64,000 bases of DNA from Flavobacterium caseinilyticum. Its GTDB lineage: Bacteria > Bacteroidota > Bacteroidia > Flavobacteriales > Flavobacteriaceae. The translations under genes were made by a program, and so were the position numbers. Positions 27,973 through 36,681 of the stretch are shown here, piece after piece. The stretch's first letter is position 1. Each line of letters begins with the position of its first letter. The notes beneath the pieces are model-generated. The model was not told where the DNA came from, searched no databases, and saw only the letters and a list, made by a program, of their open reading frames with translations. The stretch lies in contig NZ_SMFM01000002.1 in NCBI RefSeq assembly GCF_004349085.1, forward strand, positions 744,001 through 808,000. Reading direction: 5' to 3'.

Positions 27973-28941
27973 TTGAAAAAAATATTCTCACTAGCACTAT
28001 TATTTGCCATTTGTACTTCGCAAGCTCAAATTTTAGGTTGCATCGACCCACTCTCTAAAAACTACAATTCTGCCGCAACTGTAAATGACGGAAGTTGTGA
28101 CTATGCGTCGGCAAGAATTAAACCTAAATATTCGGTAAAATTAGATGCCATTCTGAAAGAAACTTCCAGTTTAATACAAAGCGATTCTCTTTTTTGGACC
28201 AGTAATGATGACACTGACACGGCACTTTATGAGATTGACAACAAAGGTGTTATTCAAAATAAAATTGAACTAAAAAACGTAACCAATACCGACTGGGAAG
28301 AAATTGCGCAAGACAATGACTATTTTTACATTGGCGATTTTGGGAATAATGTCTCCGGAAACAGAAAGGATCTTCATATATTACGAGTTGAAAAACAGTC
28401 GCTTTCGCAGCACAATCCAAAAATTGATACGCTGTCTTTTTCATATTCCAATCAAACGGATTTTAAAAAAGCAAAGGCCAATACAACCAATTTTGATTGC
28501 GAAGCATTTGTTGTTTCCGGTGACAGTATTTACATGTTTACCAAAGAATGGAAAGAAAAAAGAACTAGTGTTTATGTAATTCCAAAACTTCCCGGAAACC
28601 ATATTGCAAAACTGAAAGAATCCTATAATGTGAAAGGATTAATTACCGCAGCAACCTATCTTGCCGAAAAAAAACTGCTGGTTCTTGCTGGCTACAGCAA
28701 GTCTTTATCGCCTTTTCTGTATCTGTTTTACGATTATAATGAATCCGGTTTTTTCTCCGGAAACAAGAGAAAAATTAAAATTGCGCTTCCGTTTCATCAG
28801 ATGGAAGGCATCAGCACGTTAGATGGACTTCATTACTTTCTAACCAATGAAAATTTCGCCAGAAAACGAATTATTAATGTCCCGCAGCAGTTACATCAAT
28901 TTGATTTAAGCGCATTTTTAGCCAATTATCTGAAACAATAA
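27973..28941 (+). CDS. Secreted protein with GCxDP repeat and propeller-like domain
   Basis: I place the start at TTG 27973, which gives a clean signal peptide (KKIFSLALLFAICTSQAQ). The frame stays open upstream to 27937, but that would put 12 polar residues before the signal and lie across a -7 box. The mature N-terminus is one GCIDPLSKNYNSAATVNDGS unit, a small cysteine-bracketed repeat common in exported Bacteroidota proteins. The remaining 270 residues show recurring strands (YFYIGDFGNN, IYMFTKEWK, LLVLAGYSK) like a beta-propeller or SdiA-regulated-like domain. No T9SS tail is present. Function unknown; probably extracytoplasmic. Confidence 0.65.
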   Translation: MKKIFSLALLFAICTSQAQILGCIDPLSKNYNSAATVNDGSCDYASARIKPKYSVKLDAILKETSSLIQSDSLFWTSNDDTDTALYEIDNKGVIQNKIELKNVTNTDWEEIAQDNDYFYIGDFGNNVSGNRKDLHILRVEKQSLSQHNPKIDTLSFSYSNQTDFKKAKANTTNFDCEAFVVSGDSIYMFTKEWKEKRTSVYVIPKLPGNHIAKLKESYNVKGLITAATYLAEKKLLVLAGYSKSLSPFLYLFYDYNESGFFSGNKRKIKIALPFHQMEGISTLDGLHYFLTNENFARKRIINVPQQLHQFDLSAFLANYLKQ

Positions 28942-28973
28942 TTGTTAATGAAAACTTAGATTCGACTAAACTA

Positions 28974-29005
28974 TTGGCAAATCGTCATTTAATAGCTTAC
29001 TTTTG
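28974..29005 (+). promoter_or_regulatory. Promoter of the ABC-F gene
   Basis: TTG, 21 bases, TACTTTTG. It overlaps the first codons of the longest open frame and therefore supports the GTG start at 29022. Confidence 0.65.
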
Positions 29006-29021
29006 CAAAAAATTTAGCCCT

Positions 29022-30884
29022 GTGAATTATCTTTCTGTAGAAAATATCTCGAAATCTTTTGGTGAACGTACTCTTTTTAAAGACATCTCGTTCGGAATCA
29101 ATAAAGATCAAAAAATTGCCTTCATAGCCAAAAACGGTTCTGGAAAAACGACTATTATGAGTATCATTAATGGTTTGGAAGAATCAGATACCGGACAAGT
29201 CGTATTGAGAAAAGGAATCAAAATGGCGTTTCTTTCGCAAAACAATAATTTGCAGGAAGAATTGACGATTGAAGAAAGCATTTTCGCGTCGGATAATGAG
29301 ACGTTGAAAGTGATTGAAGCCTATGAAAAAGCATTAGAAAATCCCGAAGATGAAGAAGCCTACCAAAAAGCTTTTGACGGAATGGATCAGCACAATGCGT
29401 GGGATTTTGAAACGCAATACAAGCAAATTCTATTCAAATTGAAGTTGGAAGATTTCAAGCTGAAAGTAAAAAATCTTTCGGGTGGACAGAAAAAAAGATT
29501 GTCACTTGCTATTATTTTGATCAATCGTCCTGATTTATTGATTCTGGATGAACCTACGAATCACTTGGATTTAGAGATGATTGAATGGCTGGAAAGTTAT
29601 TTTACCAAAGAAAATATTACGTTGTTTATGGTGACACACGACCGTTTCTTTCTAGAGCGTGTTTGTAATGAAATCATCGAATTAGACAATGGAAAATTAT
29701 ACCAATACAAAGGAAATTACTCGTATTATTTAGAGAAAAAAGAAGAACGCATCGCATCTGAAAATTCAAGTGTGGATAAAGCGCAGAATCTTTTTGTGAA
29801 AGAACTGGAATGGATGCGCCGTCAGCCAAAAGCGAGAACGACAAAATCGAAATCGCGTCAGGATGATTTTTATGATATCAAGGAAAAAGCACAAAGTCGT
29901 CGCCGTGAAAACAAAGTAGAGCTTGAAATTAACATGGAACGCATGGGAAGCAAGATTATCGAGCTTCACAAAATCTCCAAAAAATTCAAGGATCATGTCA
30001 TCATGGATAATTTCAGTTTTGATTTTCAGCGTGGCGAACGCATTGGAATCATCGGAAAAAACGGAACCGGAAAATCGACATTTTTGAATTTATTGACCGG
30101 AACTTTGCCACTTGATGGTGGAAAAGTAGTGATTGGTGAAACAATAAAAGTAGGTTACTACACGCAAAGCGGGATTAACCCAAAACCGGGACAGCGCGTG
30201 ATTGATGTTATTAAGGAATATGGAGAATTCATTCCTTTGATGAAAGGAAAATTGATTTCGGCTTCGCAATTGTTAGAGCGTTTCTTATTTGATGCTAAAA
30301 AACAATATGATTTTGTGGACAGATTGAGTGGTGGAGAATTGAAACGTTTGTATTTATGTACGGTTTTGATTCAGAATCCGAACTTCTTGATTCTGGATGA
30401 GCCGACCAATGATTTGGATATTGTAACATTGAATGTTTTGGAAAGCTTCCTTTTGGATTATCCAGGTTGTTTGGTAGTAGTTTCGCATGATAGGTATTTC
30501 ATGGATAAAATTGTGGATCACTTGTTCATTTTTAGAGGTGATGGTGTAGTTGAAGATTTCCCTGGAAACTATTCTGATTTTAGAGCCTACGAAGACAGTA
30601 CTGATGTGGCTCAAAAAGAGGAAAACAAAGCTGAAAAGAAAGACTGGAAACAAAACAATCCAACTGGAAACCTGACGTTCAACGAGCAAAAAGAATTCCA
30701 AAAAACAGAGAAAGAAATCAAGGATTTAGAGCTTCAGAAAGTAGCAATTGAGCAATTATTCTCAGACGGAAAAATCGATGATGCCTCAATTGAAAAGAAA
30801 GCTAACGAATTGAGAAACATCATCAATAAAATTGAAGAAAAAGAGGAAAGATGGTTTGAGCTTAGTGCGAAAATCGAAGGATAA
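29022..30884 (+). CDS. ABC-F family ATPase, Uup-like
   Basis: Start is taken as GTG 29022 (MNYLSVENISKSFGERTLF, 620 residues) because the promoter 28974-29005 precedes it. Two ABC domains are joined by the basic ABC-F linker. The first has Walker A KNGSGKTT, signature LSGGQKKRL and Walker B LLILDEPTNHLD. The second has GKNGTGKST, LSGGELKRL and FLILDEPTNDLD. There are no membrane segments. Residues about 540-620 form the C-terminal coiled-coil domain of Uup-type proteins, which bind nucleic acid or the ribosome. A role in translation or in DNA/ribosome maintenance is expected; nothing specific to antibiotic resistance is seen. Confidence 0.9.
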   Translation: MNYLSVENISKSFGERTLFKDISFGINKDQKIAFIAKNGSGKTTIMSIINGLEESDTGQVVLRKGIKMAFLSQNNNLQEELTIEESIFASDNETLKVIEAYEKALENPEDEEAYQKAFDGMDQHNAWDFETQYKQILFKLKLEDFKLKVKNLSGGQKKRLSLAIILINRPDLLILDEPTNHLDLEMIEWLESYFTKENITLFMVTHDRFFLERVCNEIIELDNGKLYQYKGNYSYYLEKKEERIASENSSVDKAQNLFVKELEWMRRQPKARTTKSKSRQDDFYDIKEKAQSRRRENKVELEINMERMGSKIIELHKISKKFKDHVIMDNFSFDFQRGERIGIIGKNGTGKSTFLNLLTGTLPLDGGKVVIGETIKVGYYTQSGINPKPGQRVIDVIKEYGEFIPLMKGKLISASQLLERFLFDAKKQYDFVDRLSGGELKRLYLCTVLIQNPNFLILDEPTNDLDIVTLNVLESFLLDYPGCLVVVSHDRYFMDKIVDHLFIFRGDGVVEDFPGNYSDFRAYEDSTDVAQKEENKAEKKDWKQNNPTGNLTFNEQKEFQKTEKEIKDLELQKVAIEQLFSDGKIDDASIEKKANELRNIINKIEEKEERWFELSAKIEG

Positions 30885-30885
30885 A

Positions 30886-30909
30886 AGGCCTTTAACCCCC
30901 GAAGGGAAA
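30886..30909 (+). repeat. Short repeat with CCCCCGAAGGG hairpin, copy 1
   Basis: GGCCTTTAACCCCCGAAGGG directly after the ABC-F stop codon. A similar unit, in opposite orientation, follows the SDR gene at 32176-32200. Confidence 0.5.
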
Positions 30910-30935
30910 TAGAAGCACACATTTGATTACAATTT

Positions 30936-30981
30936 ACAACCCCAACACTTTTAGCAGTAACGCTAAAACTGTTGGGGTTGT
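30936..30981 (+). terminator. Strong terminator after the ABC-F gene
   Basis: A 20-base arm (starting ACAACCCCAACA) pairs almost perfectly with its complement across six bases, followed by TTTTTTCT. One of the strongest hairpins in the window. Confidence 0.85.
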
Positions 30982-31147
30982 TTTTTCTAGAAAGAAAATT
31001 TAATCGGTTATTACTATTTAAGGTATTATCTAAAATGATGATATTTGTAAGACACAATAATCGTTTTTAGTATATCAACAAGAATTAAAAGTATTTGTTG
31101 GATGAAAAAATGTTCTCGATGCAATAGCCAAAAAACGATTATTCATA

Positions 31148-31188
31148 CCCGATAGCGCGGGTTTGCAATCCATGCCCGTTACAACAAG
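31148..31188 (+). repeat. REP-like element, CCGATAGCGCGG class, copy 1
   Basis: CCCGATAGCGCGGGTTTGCA followed by ATCCATGCCCGTTACAACAAG. It shares the CCGATAGCG lead and the TTTGCAA hairpin tip with 43194-43233 and 45976-46006. The stem is partly degenerate here. Confidence 0.6.
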
Positions 31189-31220
31189 ATTTTAAAAGCT
31201 GAATAAAAAACCTAAATCCA

Positions 31221-31526
31221 ATGAATCTCAAAACCACTTTATCAAAATATTCTGGGAAGCCAAACTCATTATTTAAGAAAATTTTTGTGACGTTTTCATT
31301 TGCCTATTTACCCTTTTTAGTATTGTTTGTTATCTTAGTGAGTTTTGGACTTATGCCTGTAAACTTTAACAATGAAGATATTTATGGTTTAAATGGAGTT
31401 GTGGTTTTAGTTTGCTTTGCTCCTATTTTTGTTTTTATGTTCAGCGCTTTTGCTTACTTGTGGTTTTTATTTGGAAATTTCATTTTACAACTATTTGTTA
31501 CGCTTTTACCTGAAAACAAACAATAG
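31221..31526 (+). CDS. Small membrane protein of unknown function
   Basis: The 101-residue protein has two strong hydrophobic helices, about 22-45 (FVTFSFAYLPFLVLFVILVS) and 60-95 (the second long enough to be two segments, ending FILQLFVTLLP). The N-terminus is basic. Nothing in it is recognisable as a known family. It lies 55 bases upstream of a lipoprotein gene on the same strand and may be cotranscribed with it. Function unknown. Confidence 0.55.
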   Translation: MNLKTTLSKYSGKPNSLFKKIFVTFSFAYLPFLVLFVILVSFGLMPVNFNNEDIYGLNGVVVLVCFAPIFVFMFSAFAYLWFLFGNFILQLFVTLLPENKQ

Positions 31527-31581
31527 CCACGACATTACCAAACTGCTAAAAAAATCGACTATAAAAACAAAAAACACAACT

Positions 31582-32031
31582 ATGAAATGGACAATTTTGT
31601 TATCGGCACTACTATTATTCGCTTGCAATAAAAAGGAAACTCTGCGCACTACTATTGTAAAAGACACTTTAACCATTCCTGATAGCACTAAAGTAGTAAA
31701 GGCTGAAAAGCCAGAAATTCTTTTGCCAGAGCAATATTCTAATGCACGTTTCAAAGAAGTAACTGTCGAACGTATAGATGAAAATAATTTCCGAGTACGC
31801 GGAAAAGGGCAAATCTTTGAGGCAAACTTTAATTGGATTATTGAAGACGGACACGACGAGTTAAAGACGGGGTTTCAGACTACTGATGCGGGAGCTCCCG
31901 AGTGGGGCAACTTTGACTTTACAATTACTGTTGAGAAAAAACGAGAGAATTCTAAATTGACTCTCGTTCTATTTGAATCAAGCGCTAAAGATGGTAGCCG
32001 TCAACATGAACTCCCGATTGTTCTTTTTTAA
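31582..32031 (+). CDS. Lipoprotein with Gmad2-like domain
   Basis: The start is taken at ATG 31582, which gives a lipoprotein signal peptide (MKWTILLSALLLFACNKK, lipidated Cys15). The longer open frame overlaps the upstream gene and has no merit. The mature domain (NFRVRGKGQIFEANFNWIIE, TTDAGAPEWGNFDFTI, LVLFESSAKDGSRQHELP) matches the Gmad2 immunoglobulin-like domain known from spore-germination and other exported proteins. It is a 149-residue periplasm-facing lipoprotein of unknown role. Confidence 0.75.
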   Translation: MKWTILLSALLLFACNKKETLRTTIVKDTLTIPDSTKVVKAEKPEILLPEQYSNARFKEVTVERIDENNFRVRGKGQIFEANFNWIIEDGHDELKTGFQTTDAGAPEWGNFDFTITVEKKRENSKLTLVLFESSAKDGSRQHELPIVLF

Positions 32032-32175
32032 GTTTAGCTCGCTCTTAAAAACTTGCAATAGTTTTTGGTTAAGCTATGTAAATGTCTTTGACTTTGTGAC
32101 AACAATAGTAGTGATAAAAAAACCACAACAAAATCCAATTCTGTTATGGTTGTTTTATTCTGTGACTATTTTTAA

Positions 32176-32200
32176 TTCCCCCTTCGGGGGTTAGGAGGCT
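32176..32200 (-). repeat. Short repeat with CCCCCGAAGGGGG hairpin, copy 2
   Basis: On the minus strand GCCTCCTAACCCCCGAAGGG then GGAATTAAAAA: a five-base GC stem with loop GAA and a weak T-poor tail. It starts next to the SDR stop codon and may serve as its terminator. Confidence 0.5.
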
Positions 32201-32201
32201 T

Positions 32202-33749
32202 TTACCAAGGAATCGGATTATAATCTTTCAAGAACTTTCCAGACCAATGTTTTCCGGTATTGATACCGTCAAACAACGGATCCATCACTCGTGCTGCTCC
32301 ATCTACAATATCCAATGGCGGCTGAAAATCTTCTTCTTCCTGTTTTCTTTTGGCTAATTCTGCCGGATCTTCGTCGGTTACCCAACCTGTGTCAACTGCA
32401 TTCATAAAAATTCCATCTTTTGCCAATGTTCCAGAGGAAGTGTGCGTCAGCATATTCAGGGCGGCTTTGGCCATATTGGTATGCGGATGACGGTCTTCTT
32501 TGAAAAAGCGGTGAAACTTCCCTTCCATTGCCGACACATTGATGATGTGTTTTTTTCCAGTGTTGTCTTTCTTCATCACTTCCGAAAGGCGGTTGCACAA
32601 TACAAAAGGTGCTACGGAATTCACCAACTGCACTTCTATCATTTCGGTTGTTTCTATTTGTCCCAATCGCAAGCGCCAGCTGTTGGTTTTTCGTAAATCG
32701 ACTTGCTGCAAATCGGCATCGAGTTCTCCTTCCGGAAAAACTTCATTTGCCACCAAAGCATTATCAAACGAATACGGAATCTGCGATAATTTGGCAGAAG
32801 CCCGCAACCCAATTCCAGGTTCCGGTCCGTGCCAAGTCACCGGCATATTTTGATTAGAAGAAGCGCCTGCTGTCAATACTTTTAGTTCATCCAAACAATT
32901 GGTATGATCCAGCAATAATTCTTGCGCTTGTTTTGGCAAGGAACCGATAGAACGCTCTTCATTTTCCATTAAATGAGTGTAGAATCCTGCAGGACGTCTC
33001 ACGGTTTGCGCCGCATTATTAATCAGAATATCCAATCGCTCGTATTTTTGCTCTATGAAATTGCAAAAAATCTCAACGCTCGGAATGTGTCTTAAATCCA
33101 ATCCGTGAATTTTCAAACGATGTCCCCAATCTATAAAATCGTCTTCCTTAGAAAAACGCAAAGCGGAATCCACCGGAAAACGAGTTGTAGCAATAACTGT
33201 TGCTCCACCACGCAATAACATCAACGTAATGTGATACCCAATTTTTAAGCGAGAACCTGTAATAACAGCAACTTGTCCCTTTACATCGGCAGTTTGAAAA
33301 CGTTTGGCATAATTAAAATCTCCACAATCCGTACACATCGTATCGTAAAAGTGGTGCATTTTAGTAAACTCGGTTTTACAAACGTAACAATTTCGGGGAG
33401 TTTCCAATTCCAACTGTTCTTTGAGGGCGAGATCATTGTAAGCCAATAATTTTGGCGCCATAAAAACACTGGCTTCACGCGCATGCCGAATTCCGGTTTC
33501 CTTTCGGGCAGTTCGGTCGCGTTTTTCCATTTTGCGTTTGGCAGCCACTTTTCCATCTTTTTTTCTGCGGGAAAGTTCGTCACGGTCGGGTCTGGAAAAC
33601 ATTCCTGCAGCTTTGATTAAGGCAGTTCTTTGTTCTTTTGGAATATCAAATATTTGGTCGGTATCGGTATTCAGTTGTGCCAAAATAGCGATGCATCGGT
33701 CGATTTCTTCCGAGCTTATAGCAGTTTTATGTTCTATTTGTTCAATCAT
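32202..33749 (-). CDS. SDR-family oxidoreductase with N-terminal zinc ribbon, lacking the catalytic tyrosine
   Basis: The start is taken at ATG 33749 ([19 protein letters not shown], 515 residues) because a promoter at 33794-33827 lies inside the longer frame. Residues 1-110 are helical and very basic. A zinc ribbon follows (Cys121/Cys124 and Cys139/Cys142). The Rossmann domain then begins with [12 protein letters not shown] (Gly165, Gly171) and has the NNAA motif (about 244-247). Ser406 is in place (INVSAMEG), but the YxxxK site reads T424-NMA-K428, so the usual catalytic Tyr is missing. About 120 residues are inserted between NNAA and the Ser. The fold is certain; an ordinary SDR reaction is doubtful. 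Confidence 0.85.
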   Translation of the reverse strand: MIEQIEHKTAISSEEIDRCIAILAQLNTDTDQIFDIPKEQRTALIKAAGMFSRPDRDELSRRKKDGKVAAKRKMEKRDRTARKETGIRHAREASVFMAPKLLAYNDLALKEQLELETPRNCYVCKTEFTKMHHFYDTMCTDCGDFNYAKRFQTADVKGQVAVITGSRLKIGYHITLMLLRGGATVIATTRFPVDSALRFSKEDDFIDWGHRLKIHGLDLRHIPSVEIFCNFIEQKYERLDILINNAAQTVRRPAGFYTHLMENEERSIGSLPKQAQELLLDHTNCLDELKVLTAGASSNQNMPVTWHGPEPGIGLRASAKLSQIPYSFDNALVANEVFPEGELDADLQQVDLRKTNSWRLRLGQIETTEMIEVQLVNSVAPFVLCNRLSEVMKKDNTGKKHIINVSAMEGKFHRFFKEDRHPHTNMAKAALNMLTHTSSGTLAKDGIFMNAVDTGWVTDEDPAELAKRKQEEEDFQPPLDIVDGAARVMDPLFDGINTGKHWSGKFLKDYNPIPW

Positions 33750-33793
33750 TATCGTAAAAATGGGTCTTATTCTTAGTGTAAATTCCAAGGGCG

Positions 33794-33827
33794 CAAATAT
33801 AGCCTTTTTAAAGTCGGAAAGTTTCAA
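33794..33827 (-). promoter_or_regulatory. Promoter of the SDR gene
   Basis: On the minus strand: TTG, 23 bases, TATATTTG; about 35-40 base leader to the ATG at 33749. Confidence 0.6.
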
Positions 33828-33873
33828 AGTCATAGAGTCAAAAGTCCGAGCATGAAGATGATAGTATTGCATT

Positions 33874-33904
33874 TTGACTTTCGGCTATTATCTCACTATC
33901 TTCG
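33874..33904 (+). promoter_or_regulatory. Promoter of the methyltransferase gene
   Basis: TTG, 20 bases, TATCTTCG (one mismatch to TAnnTTTG). Divergent from the SDR promoter, with the two -33 boxes about 47 bases apart. Confidence 0.5.
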
Positions 33905-33926
33905 CGCCTATTTTGTACAAGTCAAT

Positions 33927-34751
33927 ATGTTATTTCAAATAAAATCGTACCTTAAATTCCTTTGGCACTCCAAAAACGAGCATGCTGTACATTCGCCGTT
34001 TGTGTTTAATTTGTTGACAAAATGTTTCTATGACAAAAAATCAAAACCAGAATATGCTGTTTTAAAAAAGTACAGAAATTCACTTTTAACAAACAAAAAT
34101 ACGATTGAAGTCACTGATTTTGGTGCGGGTTCGAAAGTTTTCAAATCCAATACAAGAGTAATATCCAAGATTGCGAAAACTGCTGGGATTTCTGCAAAGC
34201 GAGCCGAATTACTATTCAGAATCACTCATTATTTTCAACCGGACAGTATTTTAGAAATCGGAACTTCTTTAGGATTAGCGACTTCAGCACTTTCTTTAGG
34301 ATCCAAAAGCGTCGGGAGAAAAGCAAAAATAATCACTTTAGAAGGTTGTCCGCAAACGGCTGGAGAAGCTCAATTGCAATTTGAAAAATTCAATTTTGAT
34401 AATGTAGAATCTGTTGTAACAACGTTTAATTTTTATCTAGACAAATTGAATACATCATCGAATACCGCAACTGAACACTCCAAACTGAATATTGAACACT
34501 TTTCCTTAATTTACTTCGACGGTAATCACTCCAAGAAAGCTACTTTAGAATATTTTGAAGTCTTACTTCAAACAATAACAAACGAAACCGTTTGGATATT
34601 CGATGATATTCATTGGTCGCCAGAAATGGAAAAAGCATGGGAAATCATAAAAAAGCATCCAAAAGTGACGGTAACCATTGATACGTTTCAATGGGGATTC
34701 GTATTTTTTAGAAGAGAACAACCAAAAGAACATTTTATAATTCGAACCTAA
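33927..34751 (+). CDS. Class I SAM-dependent methyltransferase
   Basis: Start ATG 33927 (MLFQIKSYLKFLWHS, 274 residues) follows the promoter closely; the upstream in-frame extension runs through the promoter. Motif I is SILEIGTSLGLATSAL, motif post-I IITLEGCPQ, and the later IYFDGNHSKKAT and WIFDDIHWSPEME resemble O-methyltransferase family 3 / class I enzymes acting on small molecules. The opening HAVHSPFVFNLL is a feature of a flavobacterial subgroup. The substrate is unknown. It converges with the lipoprotein gene at 34807. Confidence 0.85.
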   Translation: MLFQIKSYLKFLWHSKNEHAVHSPFVFNLLTKCFYDKKSKPEYAVLKKYRNSLLTNKNTIEVTDFGAGSKVFKSNTRVISKIAKTAGISAKRAELLFRITHYFQPDSILEIGTSLGLATSALSLGSKSVGRKAKIITLEGCPQTAGEAQLQFEKFNFDNVESVVTTFNFYLDKLNTSSNTATEHSKLNIEHFSLIYFDGNHSKKATLEYFEVLLQTITNETVWIFDDIHWSPEMEKAWEIIKKHPKVTVTIDTFQWGFVFFRREQPKEHFIIRT

Positions 34752-34757
34752 AAAAAA

Positions 34758-34783
34758 AATGACAGCCATTGCTGACTGTCATT
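34758..34783. terminator. Bidirectional terminator
   Basis: AATGACAG and CTGTCATT arms, with A run on the left and T-rich right side, between two convergent genes. Confidence 0.7.
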
Positions 34784-34806
34784 TCTATATATACATCAAT
34801 TAGTGC

Positions 34807-35493
34807 TTATTCTTTAGCTCTTTTCATTTCACCTGCTTTTGCACCCATTCTGTTCAAGGTATACATTGGCGAGAATTTCAATTTTAAAGCAGCAATTTTT
34901 CTGTTGTCCTCAGAAGACAATCCTTCTTTTTCAACAGTATTTTTTCTGCTGTCTAATGCTTCGTACATTAATTTTACTTCATCCCAGTCTTCACGAGTAT
35001 ATTTATCTTTATTAGCCTCTACTGTATTTACAAACTGTTGGTAAACACCAAGAATATTAGATGCAGTAACCCAAGTAAATTTCATATCATCACCTATTTT
35101 TCCTTCACCAAATAAGGCATTTCTTAAAGATTGTTTTCCTGAAGTACCTACTGCTGTAGCTGTAGTTGTTACCGCTGCTGCTGCTCTTTGAGCTTCAACT
35201 TTAGCTTTCAAAGCTTCATATTTAGCTCTACTTGCATCAAGACGTGCTTGAGCATCTGCATTATCTTCCATATTTGCTAAAGCCGCTTCAGCTTCACTGC
35301 TTCTCATTTGGTACGTAGCATCAATTCCTTCCCAATTTCCTTGTGCATCTTCAGGAGAAACATTCCCTAACGAGTCTACATACACTACATAAGCATCAAC
35401 TGATTTAGTTGCCATAACAGTTTTGTCATCTTTACAAGATGTAAATCCAATAGCAAGTAACGCTATCCCTAAAGCTAATTTTGTATTTTTCAT
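34807..35493 (-). CDS. Lipoprotein of unknown function
   Basis: The 228-residue protein has a lipoprotein signal (ALGIALLAIGFTSCKDDK, lipidated Cys20). The mature part begins with VDAYVVYVDSLGN and continues with a helical, Ala/Glu/Arg-rich coiled-coil-like region (about 65-110). An Ala/Thr/Val-rich linker follows, and a C-terminal part with the recurring WVTASNILGVYQQFVNTVEA pattern. It is similar to what is called DUF6565 in Flavobacterium, though I am not sure of the number. It has a good two-box promoter at 35521-35549. Confidence 0.65.
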   Translation of the reverse strand: MKNTKLALGIALLAIGFTSCKDDKTVMATKSVDAYVVYVDSLGNVSPEDAQGNWEGIDATYQMRSSEAEAALANMEDNADAQARLDASRAKYEALKAKVEAQRAAAAVTTTATAVGTSGKQSLRNALFGEGKIGDDMKFTWVTASNILGVYQQFVNTVEANKDKYTREDWDEVKLMYEALDSRKNTVEKEGLSSEDNRKIAALKLKFSPMYTLNRMGAKAGEMKRAKE

Positions 35494-35520
35494 AATTTCC
35501 GATTTTAATAATTATTAAGA

Positions 35521-35549
35521 CAAATTTAAGAAATTTATTTAATATTCAA
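35521..35549 (-). promoter_or_regulatory. Promoter of the lipoprotein gene
   Basis: On the minus strand: TTG, 18 bases, TAAATTTG, about 28 bases upstream of the start codon. Confidence 0.65.
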
Positions 35550-35832
35550 TACACATCCAAAAATCTTATAAAATATTCAAATAATTGTGAAATAAACTAG
35601 AATTAAATGTAAATTATATAATTAAATACTAAAATGATATAAAACTTTGTCATCTATTTTTAGTATCAAAAACCGAGAAATACCATAAACAAAATATTCG
35701 CAATGGATTAGCAGTCGTACTTTTATATTAAAATAAAAAATGTAACAAATTTTTAAAAAAACTACTTATTAAATATTCAAATGGCTTTTGTACTTTTAGA
35801 ATCTAAAGCTGCTTATTAAAATAAAAATAGAA
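35550..35832. other. AT-rich divergent intergenic region
   Basis: With its flank a 339-base gap between divergent genes. Several near matches to the -7 box (TACTTTTA, TATTTTTA) face the ABC transporter gene, but none with a convincing -33 partner. No gene or repeat seen. Confidence 0.4.
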
Positions 35833-36519
35833 ATGGCAAACCCGCTAATTAAAATAACCAATATCAAACGAGATTTTGTACTTGGAAATGAAATCGTTTA
35901 TGTTCTTAAAGGAATTGATTTAGAAATAAATAAAGGCGAATATGTAGCATTAATGGGACCTTCAGGATCCGGAAAATCAACTTTAATGAATCTCTTAGGC
36001 TGCCTTGACACGCCAACTTCCGGTAGTTACATTCTGAACGGAAAAGACGTCAGCCAGATGAAAGATGATGAACTAGCCGAAATTCGAAACAAAGAAATAG
36101 GATTCGTTTTCCAGACTTTCAACCTTTTACCCCGAACAACTGCCTTAGACAATGTGGCTTTACCAATGATTTACGCTGGTTTCTCTAAATCAGATAGAAA
36201 TAAACGCGCCACCGAAGTTTTGGAACAGGTAAATCTTGGCGACAGAATGGATCACCAGCCCAATCAGTTATCAGGAGGACAACGCCAGCGTGTAGCCATT
36301 GCCCGCGCTTTGGTCAACAAACCTTCAATCATTCTTGCTGATGAGCCAACCGGAAATCTGGACAGCAAAACATCGCTTGAAATTATGAAACTTTTTGGGG
36401 ACATCCACGCTAATGGCAACACCGTAATTCTGGTGACGCACGAGGAGGAAATCGCCGAATACGCTCACAGAGTTATTCGTTTGCGTGATGGACTAATCGA
36501 AAGCGACACCACGAAATAA
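35833..36519 (+). CDS. ABC transporter ATP-binding protein, LolD/MacB type
   Basis: The 228-residue ATPase has Walker [11 protein letters not shown]-loop FQTFNLLPR, signature [15 protein letters not shown], Walker [13 protein letters not shown] and the switch histidine in LVTHEEE. The [11 protein letters not shown] and MNLLG segments mark the LolD/MacB/FtsE-like subfamily, which drives mechanotransmission-type permeases (lipoprotein release, export of peptides or macrolides). No permease gene is adjacent, so this ATPase is an orphan in the window. It is followed by a copy of repeat A. Confidence 0.92.
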   Translation: MANPLIKITNIKRDFVLGNEIVYVLKGIDLEINKGEYVALMGPSGSGKSTLMNLLGCLDTPTSGSYILNGKDVSQMKDDELAEIRNKEIGFVFQTFNLLPRTTALDNVALPMIYAGFSKSDRNKRATEVLEQVNLGDRMDHQPNQLSGGQRQRVAIARALVNKPSIILADEPTGNLDSKTSLEIMKLFGDIHANGNTVILVTHEEEIAEYAHRVIRLRDGLIESDTTK

Positions 36520-36528
36520 CTTTTTTTC

Positions 36529-36631
36529 AGGAGCTTAATCCGGCTATCCGTTACAATCTTTTCTACAAGTTTCCCGCCTACAAAAGGCTGGCAGCTTTTA
36601 GAAAAGGATTTCCACTATTATCCGGGCTAGG
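36529..36631 (+). repeat. Dispersed repeat family A, copy 3
   Basis: AGGAGCTTAATCCGGCTATC, TTACAATCTTTTC, a longer central stem-loop, AAAAGGATTTCC, ATCCGGGCTAGG. It begins 9 bases after the ABC ATPase stop codon. Confidence 0.65.
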
Positions 36632-36681
36632 AAATCCAAACCACGATTGCACTTAGAATTCCAAATAACACCTATCAAAAA

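Noticed and set aside
28974..29021. Extension of the ABC-F gene to a TTG
   Set aside because: It consists of the -33/-7 promoter; homologues start at the GTG position.
31417..31581. N-terminal extension of the Gmad2 lipoprotein
   Set aside because: It overlaps the upstream membrane protein gene and would hide the lipobox signal peptide that starts at 31582.
33750..33872. N-terminal extension of the SDR gene
   Set aside because: A two-box promoter lies in it, and ATG 33749 begins the conserved part.
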